Assembly: GCF_965219595.1 (NCBI RefSeq)
Contig: NZ_OZ244781.1
Coordinates: forward strand, 2,914,001 to 2,978,000
From: Poriferisodalis sp022821985
GTDB lineage: Bacteria; Actinomycetota; Acidimicrobiia; Acidimicrobiales; Poriferisodalaceae
DNA: 64,000 nt
Direction: 5' to 3'
This document shows positions 47,098-54,376 of the stretch, piece by piece. Both the position numbers and the translations under genes were made by a program. How positions within the stretch are numbered: the first letter of the stretch is position 1; every line of letters begins with the position of its first letter. The notes under the pieces were generated by a model that made no database searches, was not told the origin of the DNA, and saw only the letters and a list, made by a program, of their open reading frames with translations.

Positions 47098-47367
47098 GTG
47101 CCGGCGATATGGCTGCTGCCCATCGTTGCCTTCGGCGTGCTCGCCGTGGTGAGCATCGTCATGATCCGACGGCTGGCGATGGAGTTGCGGGCGACGGCCC
47201 AGAGCCTGGCGTCGATCGCAGATGCCGCTGCGGCGGTGCGCGCTGACGTCATGCGAGCACGCGCCGCAATCGACAGCCTGGACGTGCCGTCGCTGCGCCA
47301 GGCCACTGCCGAGCGGGTGCTCGGCCTGGCAGTGCGGTGGGCCGCTCGCCGGGTGCTGCCCTTCTGA
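47098..47367 (+). CDS. Small single-pass membrane protein, unknown function
   Basis: An 89-residue protein with an N-terminal hydrophobic helix (AIWLLPIVAFGVLAVVSIVM), a basic residue pair, then a long helix likely to be a coiled coil (LRATAQSLASIADAAAAVRA and RAAIDSLDVPSLRQATAE), ending in WAARRVLPF. GTG 47098 is chosen because TATCGT stands 7 bases upstream; GTG 47089 adds 3 residues. The layout (one helix plus coiled coil) resembles YtxH-like or septum-associated small proteins, but no family is recognised. tatA follows 85 bases later. Confidence 0.6.
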   Translation: MPAIWLLPIVAFGVLAVVSIVMIRRLAMELRATAQSLASIADAAAAVRADVMRARAAIDSLDVPSLRQATAERVLGLAVRWAARRVLPF

Positions 47368-47440
47368 TGGGTTAGCAGTCGCTGCACACGGGTCCGCCTG
47401 TGCGTGCGCGGCACAGAACCGCTGCGCAGGGTCGGGGTTC

Positions 47441-47446
47441 TACCAT
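47441..47446 (+). promoter_or_regulatory. Putative -10 box (TACCAT) of leaderless tatA
   Basis: TACCAT ends 6 bases before GTG 47453. No ribosome-binding site in the gap. It would drive tatA-tatC-helY and the following gene. Confidence 0.45.
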
Positions 47447-47452
47447 CGAGCC

Positions 47453-47815
47453 GTGAGCCTGCAGCCCAACGAGGTGCTGATCATCGTGCTCGTGGCGCTG
47501 ATCGTGCTCGGCCCCAAGCGGCTGCCGGGCGCAATCCGGGGCATCGGCCGCGCCTTCCGGCAGGTGCGCGACTTCTCGACCACCGTTCGCCAGGAAATGG
47601 ATGCCACGATCTCGCCGCCCATAGTCGAACCTGCATCGCCGCCCGCCCGTCCCGCTGCGTCAATTGATTCGGAGGTTGAGCTGGAAAGCGCCGATACCGA
47701 GACCAAGCAGCCGAACGCTGCAGCGGAACAGCCGGAGGGTGACCAAGCCGAGATCAAGCAGCCCAGCGCTAGCGACCCGGCTGGCGATGACGCGACCAGA
47801 GACGGCGCTGCGTGA
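47453..47815 (+). CDS. tatA: Sec-independent protein translocase TatA/TatB
   Basis: A 120-residue component of the twin-arginine pathway, which exports folded proteins. The single N-terminal helix is EVLIIVLVALIVLGPKRLPG, followed by the amphipathic helix AIRGIGRAFRQVRDFSTTVR; the Gly-Pro hinge is present. A long acidic tail rich in Glu, Gln and Pro follows. Tail length and PKRLP hinge could suit TatB or TatA; with only one such gene next to tatC the A form is a guess. GTG 47453 fits the TACCAT box; the stop overlaps tatC (GTGA). Confidence 0.88.
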   Translation: MSLQPNEVLIIVLVALIVLGPKRLPGAIRGIGRAFRQVRDFSTTVRQEMDATISPPIVEPASPPARPAASIDSEVELESADTETKQPNAAAEQPEGDQAEIKQPSASDPAGDDATRDGAA

Positions 47816-48657
47816 GGCTCCGGTGGCGCCGCCGGCCCCGGCCGGAGGTGATGGGTTTCTGGGATCATGTCGCCGAGCTGCGGAACCGGCTCATCTGGAG
47901 CATCGTGGCCATCGGGCTTGGCATGGTCGTCGGGCTGATCGTCTATGACTGGCTGCTCCGCGAGGTATTCCTGCCGCCGTACTGCAATGTGCTGGTAGCC
48001 CAGGAGATCGACCGGCCGTGCAGCCTGGTGATCACCGCACCGCTGGAGGGATTCCGCACCCGCATCAAGGTGTCGGCCTACCTGGGCGTGGTACTGGCCA
48101 TGCCGGTGCTGCTGTGGCACCTGTGGCGGTTCATCACGCCGGCGCTGGACCGCCGCGAGAAGCGGTGGGCGATCCCGTTCGTGATTGCGGGGTTCGTGCT
48201 GTTCTCGGCCGGTGCAGTCTTGGCCTACTTCACGTTCGAACGGGCGCTGGACTTCCTGATCGCAGTTAGCGGCGACGCCGTCGACCCGCTGCTCGGACCC
48301 GGTGCCTACCTCGGCCTGGTGACGTTCATGATGCTGGCGTTCGGCATCGGGTTCGAGTTCCCGATCGTGCTGATCTTCGCCCAGCTCGCCGGCATCGTCG
48401 AGCCGCGGCAGCTGAATCGGGCCCGCCGCTACGCCATCGTCGGAATCGTGGCCGGCGCGGCGATCATCACGCCGTCGGGAGATCCGATCACACTCGCGGC
48501 GCTGTCGGTGCCGCTGTACGTGTTCTACGAGCTGTCGATCCTGGTCGGCTACCTCGTCCTCCGCCGCCGCAGCGGTGAACCCCCGCTGCGGCGCCGATTC
48601 CGCCGGTCGCCGAAGGAGAGCGAGCAGAGCCCCACTGCGGCCGGACCGACGCTGTGA
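47812..48657 (+). CDS. tatC: Sec-independent protein translocase TatC
   Basis: A 281-residue polytopic receptor of twin-arginine signal peptides. After a basic N-terminus comes the conserved cytoplasmic start MGFWDHVAELRNRLIWSIVA. The family segments ITAPLEGFRTRIKVSAYLG and WRFITPALDRREKRWAIPFV, and FGIGFEFPIVLIFAQLAG with the conserved Phe/Glu region, are present; six helices are evident. The C-terminal tail is basic. GTG 47812 overlaps tatA; the stop overlaps helY. Confidence 0.95.
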   Translation: MRLRWRRRPRPEVMGFWDHVAELRNRLIWSIVAIGLGMVVGLIVYDWLLREVFLPPYCNVLVAQEIDRPCSLVITAPLEGFRTRIKVSAYLGVVLAMPVLLWHLWRFITPALDRREKRWAIPFVIAGFVLFSAGAVLAYFTFERALDFLIAVSGDAVDPLLGPGAYLGLVTFMMLAFGIGFEFPIVLIFAQLAGIVEPRQLNRARRYAIVGIVAGAAIITPSGDPITLAALSVPLYVFYELSILVGYLVLRRRSGEPPLRRRFRRSPKESEQSPTAAGPTL

Positions 48658-51050
48658 CTTCGAACGGGACCGCAGCGCCAACGCTGTTCGCGGAGCTCTT
48701 GAGTGCACGGAGCATCTCGCCCGACGGCTTTCAGACCGAGGCGTTCGCCGCGCTGGATCGGGGCAAGTCGGTGCTCGTCGCTGCGCCGACATCGTCGGGC
48801 AAGACCCTCGTTGCGGAGTACGGCATCGCAGCGACACTCGAGGCCGGCCAACGTGCGGCCTACACAGCGCCCACCAAGGCGTTGTCGAACCAGAAGCTGC
48901 GCGAGCTGCGTTCCTGGCTGGGATCCGAACGGGTAGGCCTGCTCACCGGCGACAACGTCATCTGCCCCGACGCCGATGTCGTGGTCATGACCACCGAAGT
49001 GCTGCGCAACATGATGTACGCCGGCTCATCGCACATCGCGCAGTTCGGCATGGCCGTGCTGGACGAGGTCCACTACCTGCAGGATCCTTACCGGGGAGCG
49101 GTCTGGGAAGAGGTCATCATCAGCACGCCGCCGCATATGCGACTGGTGTGCCTGTCGGCCACGGTCAGCAATGCCAACGAGCTCGCGTCGTGGGTCGAAG
49201 CCACTGCAGGCGGGTGCACGGCGGTGGTCTGCTCACAGCGTCCGGTGCCCCTGGAAGATCGCTTCCTGCTCTACGAGCGGCACAGCCGCCGTTTGGTGGA
49301 TCTGCCGACGCTGCGGGACGGCCGCCCGAATCCCGAGATCGAACGGATAGTCGAGCAGGCACGTTCCCGATCCGGCGGCCAGCGCCGGCATCGACGGGCA
49401 GGCGCGCGACCGGCCCGTCCGCGTCGCTCGGAGATCGTCGAGCATCTGGCTGCCAGCGCCAGGCTGCCGGCGATCGTGTTCGTGTTCTCCCGTCAGGGTT
49501 GCGACGACGCTGCCCGGACGCTCGTCGCTGAGGGGGCGGCGTTTCTGGATGCCGCTCAGCAGCATCGCGTGCGCCAGATCGCGGCGGCGCACACAGCGGA
49601 TCTCGAGGCCAGTGATCTCGACGCGCTCGGCTACGACGAGTGGCTGGGGCATCTCACGGCCGGTGTCGCGGCCCACCACGCAGGCTTGATACCGGCCTTC
49701 AAGGAGGCCATCGAAGAGTGCTTCTCGGCCGGACTGCTGGCAGTGGTGTTCGCAACGGAAACGCTGGCGGTGGGCGTGAACATGCCTGCCCGTTCGGTGG
49801 TGATCGAGCAGCTCAGCCGATTCCGCGGAGAGGGCTTTGCGCTGCTGACACCGGGTGAGTACACCCAGCTCACCGGTCGGGCGGGTCGCCGCGGCATCGA
49901 CGAGACCGGTTATGCGTACACGCTGTGGCATCCGCAGACGGCGTTCGACGAGACGGCCCGCTTGGTCGCAAGCAGTGATTTCGAGCTGGAGTCGTCATTC
50001 CGACCGACGTACAACATGGTCGCCAACCTCATTGCCAGCCGCACCCACGACGAGGCAGTCGAGCTGTTGCAGCGATCGTTCGCCCAGTGGCGGGCTGATC
50101 GCCGGGTCGGCCAGTGGACCGCGGAACTCGAGGTGGAACGCAAAGCGCTGCGCGAGGCCCGGGCACGACTGCGGTCGATGGGGGGCGGTCGTGGCCGTTC
50201 GCAGTCGCACGCATCGGCACGCGGGAGGTCGTCGGGCTCGGGTCGGCACCGGCGCGGCAGGCCTGCCGACCGCCGCACCGACCGGGCACTCGTCGATGCG
50301 GAGCGACACGCCGAGCGCGTGGGAGCACGGGTGAGCCGTCTGAAGGATCGGATCAAACTCGCCAAGGGAGGGCTGGCCCGCCAGCTCGACGCCACCAACG
50401 AGGTGCTGAACATCTTCGACTGTGCGGATGGCTGGTCGCTGACCGCCACCGGTGACTGCCTGAAGTCTGTCTTCCACGAGTGCGATCTGCTGACGGTGCT
50501 GTGCTTGCGCGACGGCGTTTTCGACGGTGTGGCGCCCGCTCAACTCGCCGGCCTGGTGTCGGTGCTGACCTACGAACATCGCAGCAGCCAGCCGCCGCCG
50601 GCGCCCCGCTACCCCGACAACGACTCCCGCGAGAGGGCAGCGCACATGTTCGAGCTGGCGTCACAGATCAACAGCGCTGAGCGACAGCACAGCGTGGCGC
50701 CGTCGCGCGCGCCCGACGCAGCCTTCTTCGCCATTGCCCATGCCTGGGCTGGAGGGACGGCATACACCGATCTGTGGCACGGCGATGCGGGGGGCGACCA
50801 AGTGCCCTCTGGCGGCGATTTCGTTCGCCAGATGCGCCAGCTCATCGATCTCGTCGACCGGATCGCAGGCGTTGCCTCCCAGCAGCGCACGCGGCGCACC
50901 GCAGCCGATGCCTGTTCGGCACTCGACCACGGTGTCGTCGCTGCAGCTGCCCGAGTCTCCGATGGCCGGGTGGGGGAACCGGTCGCGGCGGCGCCGGGAG
51001 ACGGTTTCGTGTCGTTGCCGGTGGTGACGCGCACTCGCAGGCTCACGTGA
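48654..51050 (+). CDS. helY: Ski2-like DEAD/DEAH RNA helicase HelY
   Basis: A 798-residue ATP-dependent helicase of the Ski2/Mtr4 family. Motif I is VAAPTSSGKTLVAEYGIA (about 42-59), motif II AVLDEVHYLQDPYRG (about 135), motif III VCLSATVSN, motif V VVFATETLAVGVNMPARSV and motif VI QLTGRAGRRGIDETG. After the helicase core is a low-complexity basic insert (about 505-560) and a C-terminal DSHCT-like domain (GVAPAQLAGLVSVLTYEHR). The order tatA-tatC-helY is also found in mycobacteria. GTG start overlaps tatC. RNA processing is the family role, though the bacterial function is poorly known. Confidence 0.92.
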   Translation: MTSNGTAAPTLFAELLSARSISPDGFQTEAFAALDRGKSVLVAAPTSSGKTLVAEYGIAATLEAGQRAAYTAPTKALSNQKLRELRSWLGSERVGLLTGDNVICPDADVVVMTTEVLRNMMYAGSSHIAQFGMAVLDEVHYLQDPYRGAVWEEVIISTPPHMRLVCLSATVSNANELASWVEATAGGCTAVVCSQRPVPLEDRFLLYERHSRRLVDLPTLRDGRPNPEIERIVEQARSRSGGQRRHRRAGARPARPRRSEIVEHLAASARLPAIVFVFSRQGCDDAARTLVAEGAAFLDAAQQHRVRQIAAAHTADLEASDLDALGYDEWLGHLTAGVAAHHAGLIPAFKEAIEECFSAGLLAVVFATETLAVGVNMPARSVVIEQLSRFRGEGFALLTPGEYTQLTGRAGRRGIDETGYAYTLWHPQTAFDETARLVASSDFELESSFRPTYNMVANLIASRTHDEAVELLQRSFAQWRADRRVGQWTAELEVERKALREARARLRSMGGGRGRSQSHASARGRSSGSGRHRRGRPADRRTDRALVDAERHAERVGARVSRLKDRIKLAKGGLARQLDATNEVLNIFDCADGWSLTATGDCLKSVFHECDLLTVLCLRDGVFDGVAPAQLAGLVSVLTYEHRSSQPPPAPRYPDNDSRERAAHMFELASQINSAERQHSVAPSRAPDAAFFAIAHAWAGGTAYTDLWHGDAGGDQVPSGGDFVRQMRQLIDLVDRIAGVASQQRTRRTAADACSALDHGVVAAAARVSDGRVGEPVAAAPGDGFVSLPVVTRTRRLT

Positions 51051-51676
51051 CCGTACGGCGCAACCAGCCGTGGGGAACCGCAGCGATGCTGCCCGAAGGG
51101 GCGCCCGTCGCCAGCAGCAACGCCGAGTTGCGCCGGTTGATCACCTGCCAACGCACCGGCGACTTACCAGCGACGCCGATCGGCGTGGTCGGCGGCGACC
51201 TGTGGCGAGTGGTGGGCGCACCGGCAGGCGGTGCAGATCGCCTGCGTTCCGAACACGCTCGAACAGCTCCGATCGACCTCGTCGAGGCGATAGCCGATGG
51301 CGAGCCGCATTGGGCCTGCATCGGAGCCGTCGCGCGCAACTCGTGGTGGCGCGGGCCGGTCGTGGCGGCCATGAGCGCCGAGATGCTCGGGCCATGGCGA
51401 TTGGCGCCCGCAGCCCATCCCAACGACGGGCGGCTGCACATACTCAGCACCGGTCTGGATCAGCCAGCGCTCGGCGTGACTCAACGGGTGCTTGCCCGCC
51501 AGCGGCTGCAGTCGGGAGCTCATGTACCGCATCCGGCCATCGCCGTGCGGCGTGTGGAACGTTGGGAGCATCGGTTCGACCGGCCGCTCACGCTGTGGCT
51601 CGACGGCGAACAGGTCGGCAGATGCCGCGAGCTGACCCTCGCAATCCAACCCGACGCCGCGGTGATCGTGTTCTGA
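51047..51676 (+). CDS. Unknown protein coupled to helY
   Basis: A 209-residue protein of no recognised family. The N-terminus is RRNQPWGTAAMLPEGAPVAS; a central WACIGAVARNSWWRGPVVAA is Trp-rich. The end, LTLWLDGEQVGRCRELTLAI then QPDAAVIVF, resembles the final beta-strands of diacylglycerol-kinase-like proteins, but the GGDGT catalytic loop is missing, so it would at most be a regulatory or inactive relative. GTG 51047 overlaps the helY stop (GTGA), indicating co-translation. Function is unknown. Confidence 0.6.
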   Translation: MTVRRNQPWGTAAMLPEGAPVASSNAELRRLITCQRTGDLPATPIGVVGGDLWRVVGAPAGGADRLRSEHARTAPIDLVEAIADGEPHWACIGAVARNSWWRGPVVAAMSAEMLGPWRLAPAAHPNDGRLHILSTGLDQPALGVTQRVLARQRLQSGAHVPHPAIAVRRVERWEHRFDRPLTLWLDGEQVGRCRELTLAIQPDAAVIVF

Positions 51677-51753
51677 GCTGCCGGTGTTCTGTTCCGCTTC
51701 TGACATCCGCTGGGCTACGGTCATCGGTCCGCAGGATGCGGTCGTGCGGGCCA

Positions 51754-51759
51754 TACCAT
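51754..51759 (+). promoter_or_regulatory. Putative -10 box (TACCAT) of leaderless ThyX-like gene
   Basis: TACCAT ends 7 bases before GTG 51767, with no ribosome-binding site in the gap. Confidence 0.45.
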
Positions 51760-51766
51760 CGGCGCA

Positions 51767-53419
51767 GTGTCCCCGCCGACCCGACCCGCCGGTGATCCGG
51801 TAGTCCACTACACCAACGAGACGTTCACGCCTGCCGAGCAGGACATTCTGCGGCGCTATGTCACGAACCTGCGCCAGCCGGTCTTTGCGCTCGTGAACCT
51901 GCCTGAAGTGGTGAAGGGGGCACTGTTCGCCCGCTACTCCAGGACGCACAAGAGCCTGCGGCGGCTGCTGCTCGACGAGTTCGTCGACGACCTCGACATC
52001 TCCGGCGACGAGACCATCGACGCCACGGTGGGCGTCGCCCGCGCCGAGCAGCTGTACCAGCGCGTGTTCGTGGAATACGGCGACGACTCGGTGGCGCAGC
52101 TCGGAGCCGTGCATCTTGCATGCGAGCAGGCCTCCAACCTGCTCACCAAGATCCTCGAACGAGGGCGGCTGATGTCGTACCTCGAGCAGTCCACCCGCTA
52201 CCTCGCCTACGACGAGCGAGTCCAAGGGCGGTACCGGTACCACCGGCCGCCCGAGGTGATGGGCTCGCGTGCGGGGACTCGATTCGTCGGCGACGTGGAC
52301 CGCATGTTCGACGCCTACGGCGACATGGTCCGCCGCATGACCGGTTGGCTCACCGAGCATCCCGATGCGACAGCCGGTGCCGCCGCCGGCAGCGACCTCG
52401 CGCGCCGGCGGGCCATCCGTGCACAGGCATTCGACGCGGCGAGGGGTCTGTTGCCGGCGGCCAGCCTGTCCAACGTCGGCATCTTCGGCAGCGGACAGGC
52501 CTACGAAGCACTCCTGCTGCGGATGCGAGCGCACCCGCTGCCCGAGGCACGCAGCTACGCCCAGATGATGCTGACCGAGTTGCGCAAAGTCATCCCCTCG
52601 TTCCTGCGGCGCGTCGACCAACCTGACCGGGGCGTCGTGTGGTCGGACTACCTCGAGGCCAACCGGGTTGCGATGTCGGAATTCGCTGCAGACCTCTTCG
52701 CCGCGGACGAACCGGAGCCGGTGCCCGAGGTCCAGCTGACCGACTGGGATCCCTCCGGCGAGGACAAGATGCTGGCGGCCATGCTGTACCCCTACACGTC
52801 GCTGGGAGAACCGCAGATCGCTGCCCGTGTGGCCCAGATGACCGAGGCCGAGCGCATGGAGCTGGTGAAGCGATACTGCGGCGAACGGACGAACCGGCGC
52901 CACCGGCCGGGCCGGGCGCTCGAACGCCTCGACTACCGGTTCGATGTGCTCGCCGACTACGGCAGCTTCCGCGACCTCCAGCGCCACCGCCTGCTCACCA
53001 TCGAATGGCAGCCGCTGAGCCCACAGCACGGGTACTCCGTGCCTGCGCTCGTGGATGCGGCCGGCGGGGGAGAGGCCTACGACGAGGTGATGGAGCTGTC
53101 AGCAGAGCTGTACGACACGCTCGCCGAGGCCGTCGGGACGCTGGAGGCGTCGTATGCGGTGTCGATGGCCTACCGCGTGCGCTACAGCATGCAGTTCAAC
53201 GCCCGTGAGGCCATGCACATGATCGAGCTGCGATCACAACCTCAGGGCCACGAGGACTACCGGCGGGTCGTGACTGAGATGTATCGCCAGATCGCCGAGA
53301 CCGCAGGACACCGGGCAGTGGCTGCGATGCTGACGCACGTGGATCTGTCTGAGGGCATCTTGGGGCGCTTGGGCGCCGAGGAAGCCACGGCCCGACGGCA
53401 ATCTGCCGAACCCGCTTGA
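51767..53419 (+). CDS. Tandem ThyX-like (FAD-dependent thymidylate synthase-related) protein
   Basis: A 550-residue protein about twice the size of ThyX. Two halves are each ThyX-like. The first carries RGRLMSYLEQSTR at 132-144, fitting the ThyX signature RHRxxSxxxxSxR except for Gly in place of His. The second has RHRLLTIEW at 406-414, keeping RHR but with Thr for Ser and no later Ser/Arg. The C-terminal part, MQFNAREAMHMIELRSQPQG, is like the end of ThyX, where Arg binds dUMP. Known ThyX makes dTMP from dUMP using FAD and methylene-tetrahydrofolate. Whether this protein does so is uncertain. GTG start follows a TACCAT box. Confidence 0.72.
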   Translation: MSPPTRPAGDPVVHYTNETFTPAEQDILRRYVTNLRQPVFALVNLPEVVKGALFARYSRTHKSLRRLLLDEFVDDLDISGDETIDATVGVARAEQLYQRVFVEYGDDSVAQLGAVHLACEQASNLLTKILERGRLMSYLEQSTRYLAYDERVQGRYRYHRPPEVMGSRAGTRFVGDVDRMFDAYGDMVRRMTGWLTEHPDATAGAAAGSDLARRRAIRAQAFDAARGLLPAASLSNVGIFGSGQAYEALLLRMRAHPLPEARSYAQMMLTELRKVIPSFLRRVDQPDRGVVWSDYLEANRVAMSEFAADLFAADEPEPVPEVQLTDWDPSGEDKMLAAMLYPYTSLGEPQIAARVAQMTEAERMELVKRYCGERTNRRHRPGRALERLDYRFDVLADYGSFRDLQRHRLLTIEWQPLSPQHGYSVPALVDAAGGGEAYDEVMELSAELYDTLAEAVGTLEASYAVSMAYRVRYSMQFNAREAMHMIELRSQPQGHEDYRRVVTEMYRQIAETAGHRAVAAMLTHVDLSEGILGRLGAEEATARRQSAEPA

Positions 53420-53424
53420 CGGTC

Positions 53425-53440
53425 GAGCCCCGGGGGCCTC
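53425..53440. terminator. GC-rich imperfect palindrome after the ThyX-like gene
   Basis: GAGCCCCGGGGGCCTC, 5 bases after the stop. It resembles the palindrome after thrH (30988-31001). No U-run. Confidence 0.3.
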
Positions 53441-53450
53441 GCCTGATGGA

Positions 53451-53972
53451 ATGCTCCGCATGGACGTAGTGGCCCGCCTTGCCGACAGCGAGCACGTGGG
53501 AGTGCTCGCGCAGATGGCGGCAGACGCCGTGGCTGAGCAGGTGGATGCGCGGGGCGGCTGGGTCTGGTCGCGCCGGGAGGTGAGAACGAGGCCGTTCGAG
53601 CAGAGCATTGCAGAGGCCCTCGATGATTCCGACAGTGCGGTGTGGATCGGAGAGATCGACGGCACGCCGGTTGGCTATGCCGTTGCGGTTGTCGAACCAT
53701 TGCAGACCGGAGAGATGCTGGGGCGCGTCGCCGACCTGTATGTCGCTCCCGGCGCCCGCGAGGTCAGCGTCGGGGAGGTGCTGATCGGAGAGGTGCTGCA
53801 GTGGTGCACTGAGCGGGGCTGCGTGGGCGTCGACTCGCTGGCGCTGCCGGGCAATCGTGCCACCAAGAACTTCTTCGAGACATTCGGATTCACTGCACGT
53901 CTGCTGGTGCTGCACCGCAAGCTGGCGCCGGACACTGAGTCTCCAAGCGAGCCGACTCCCGAATCGCCGTGA
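53451..53972 (+). CDS. GNAT-family acetyltransferase
   Basis: A 173-residue acetyltransferase. The fold's core reads AVWIGEIDGTPVGYAVAVVE, then VADLYVAPGAREVSVGEVLI as the acetyl-CoA-binding strand and loop, though the usual RGxG pattern is degenerate (APGAREVSVG). LALPGNRATKNFFETFGF is the typical C-terminal NxxAxxFYxxxGF-like segment. ATG 53451 or 53460 may start it; no strong ribosome-binding site. Its stop overlaps the NUDIX gene (GTGA). Substrate unknown. Confidence 0.75.
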   Translation: MLRMDVVARLADSEHVGVLAQMAADAVAEQVDARGGWVWSRREVRTRPFEQSIAEALDDSDSAVWIGEIDGTPVGYAVAVVEPLQTGEMLGRVADLYVAPGAREVSVGEVLIGEVLQWCTERGCVGVDSLALPGNRATKNFFETFGFTARLLVLHRKLAPDTESPSEPTPESP

Positions 53973-54376
53973 GCGAGCCGATTCCTGAAGTTTGTGTCGG
54001 CGGAGTTGCGGTGCGCGGCAGCTCCGTGTTGCTGGTGCGCCGTGGCCGACCGCCGGCAGAGGGACTGTGGGCGTTCCCTGGGGGGCGTGTCGAGCCCGGG
54101 GAGTCTCTGAGCGACGCCGTCGAGCGCGAACTGGCCGAAGAGACCGGGCTCGTGGTGCGGTGCGGCCAACTCGTCGGCGTGACCGAGCACATCAGCGAGC
54201 AGTTGCACTTCGTGATCTTGGACTACGCCGTGGAGTGCCCCGCCGATGCGATGCCGGTCGCCGGCGACGACGCTGCCGACGCCCGTTTCGTGGGCTTCGA
54301 CGAGATCAGGTCGGGTGCAGTCCCGCTGTCAGGCGGGATGCGTGACTTCCTCGACCGCCACGTCTTCGCTGGCTGA
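53969..54376 (+). CDS. NUDIX hydrolase
   Basis: A 135-residue NUDIX enzyme, hydrolysing a nucleoside diphosphate linked to another group. The NUDIX box is complete: GGRVEPGESLSDAVERELAE followed by ETGL (GX5EX7REUXEEXGU). LVRRGRPPAEGLWAFPGG leads into it. Substrate is not visible; ADP-ribose or oxidised nucleotide are possible. It follows the GNAT gene with a 4-base overlap, and its last 48 bases overlap the 3' end of the convergent minus-strand gene, so transcripts of the two would be antisense to each other there. Confidence 0.88.
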   Translation: MSEPIPEVCVGGVAVRGSSVLLVRRGRPPAEGLWAFPGGRVEPGESLSDAVERELAEETGLVVRCGQLVGVTEHISEQLHFVILDYAVECPADAMPVAGDDAADARFVGFDEIRSGAVPLSGGMRDFLDRHVFAG

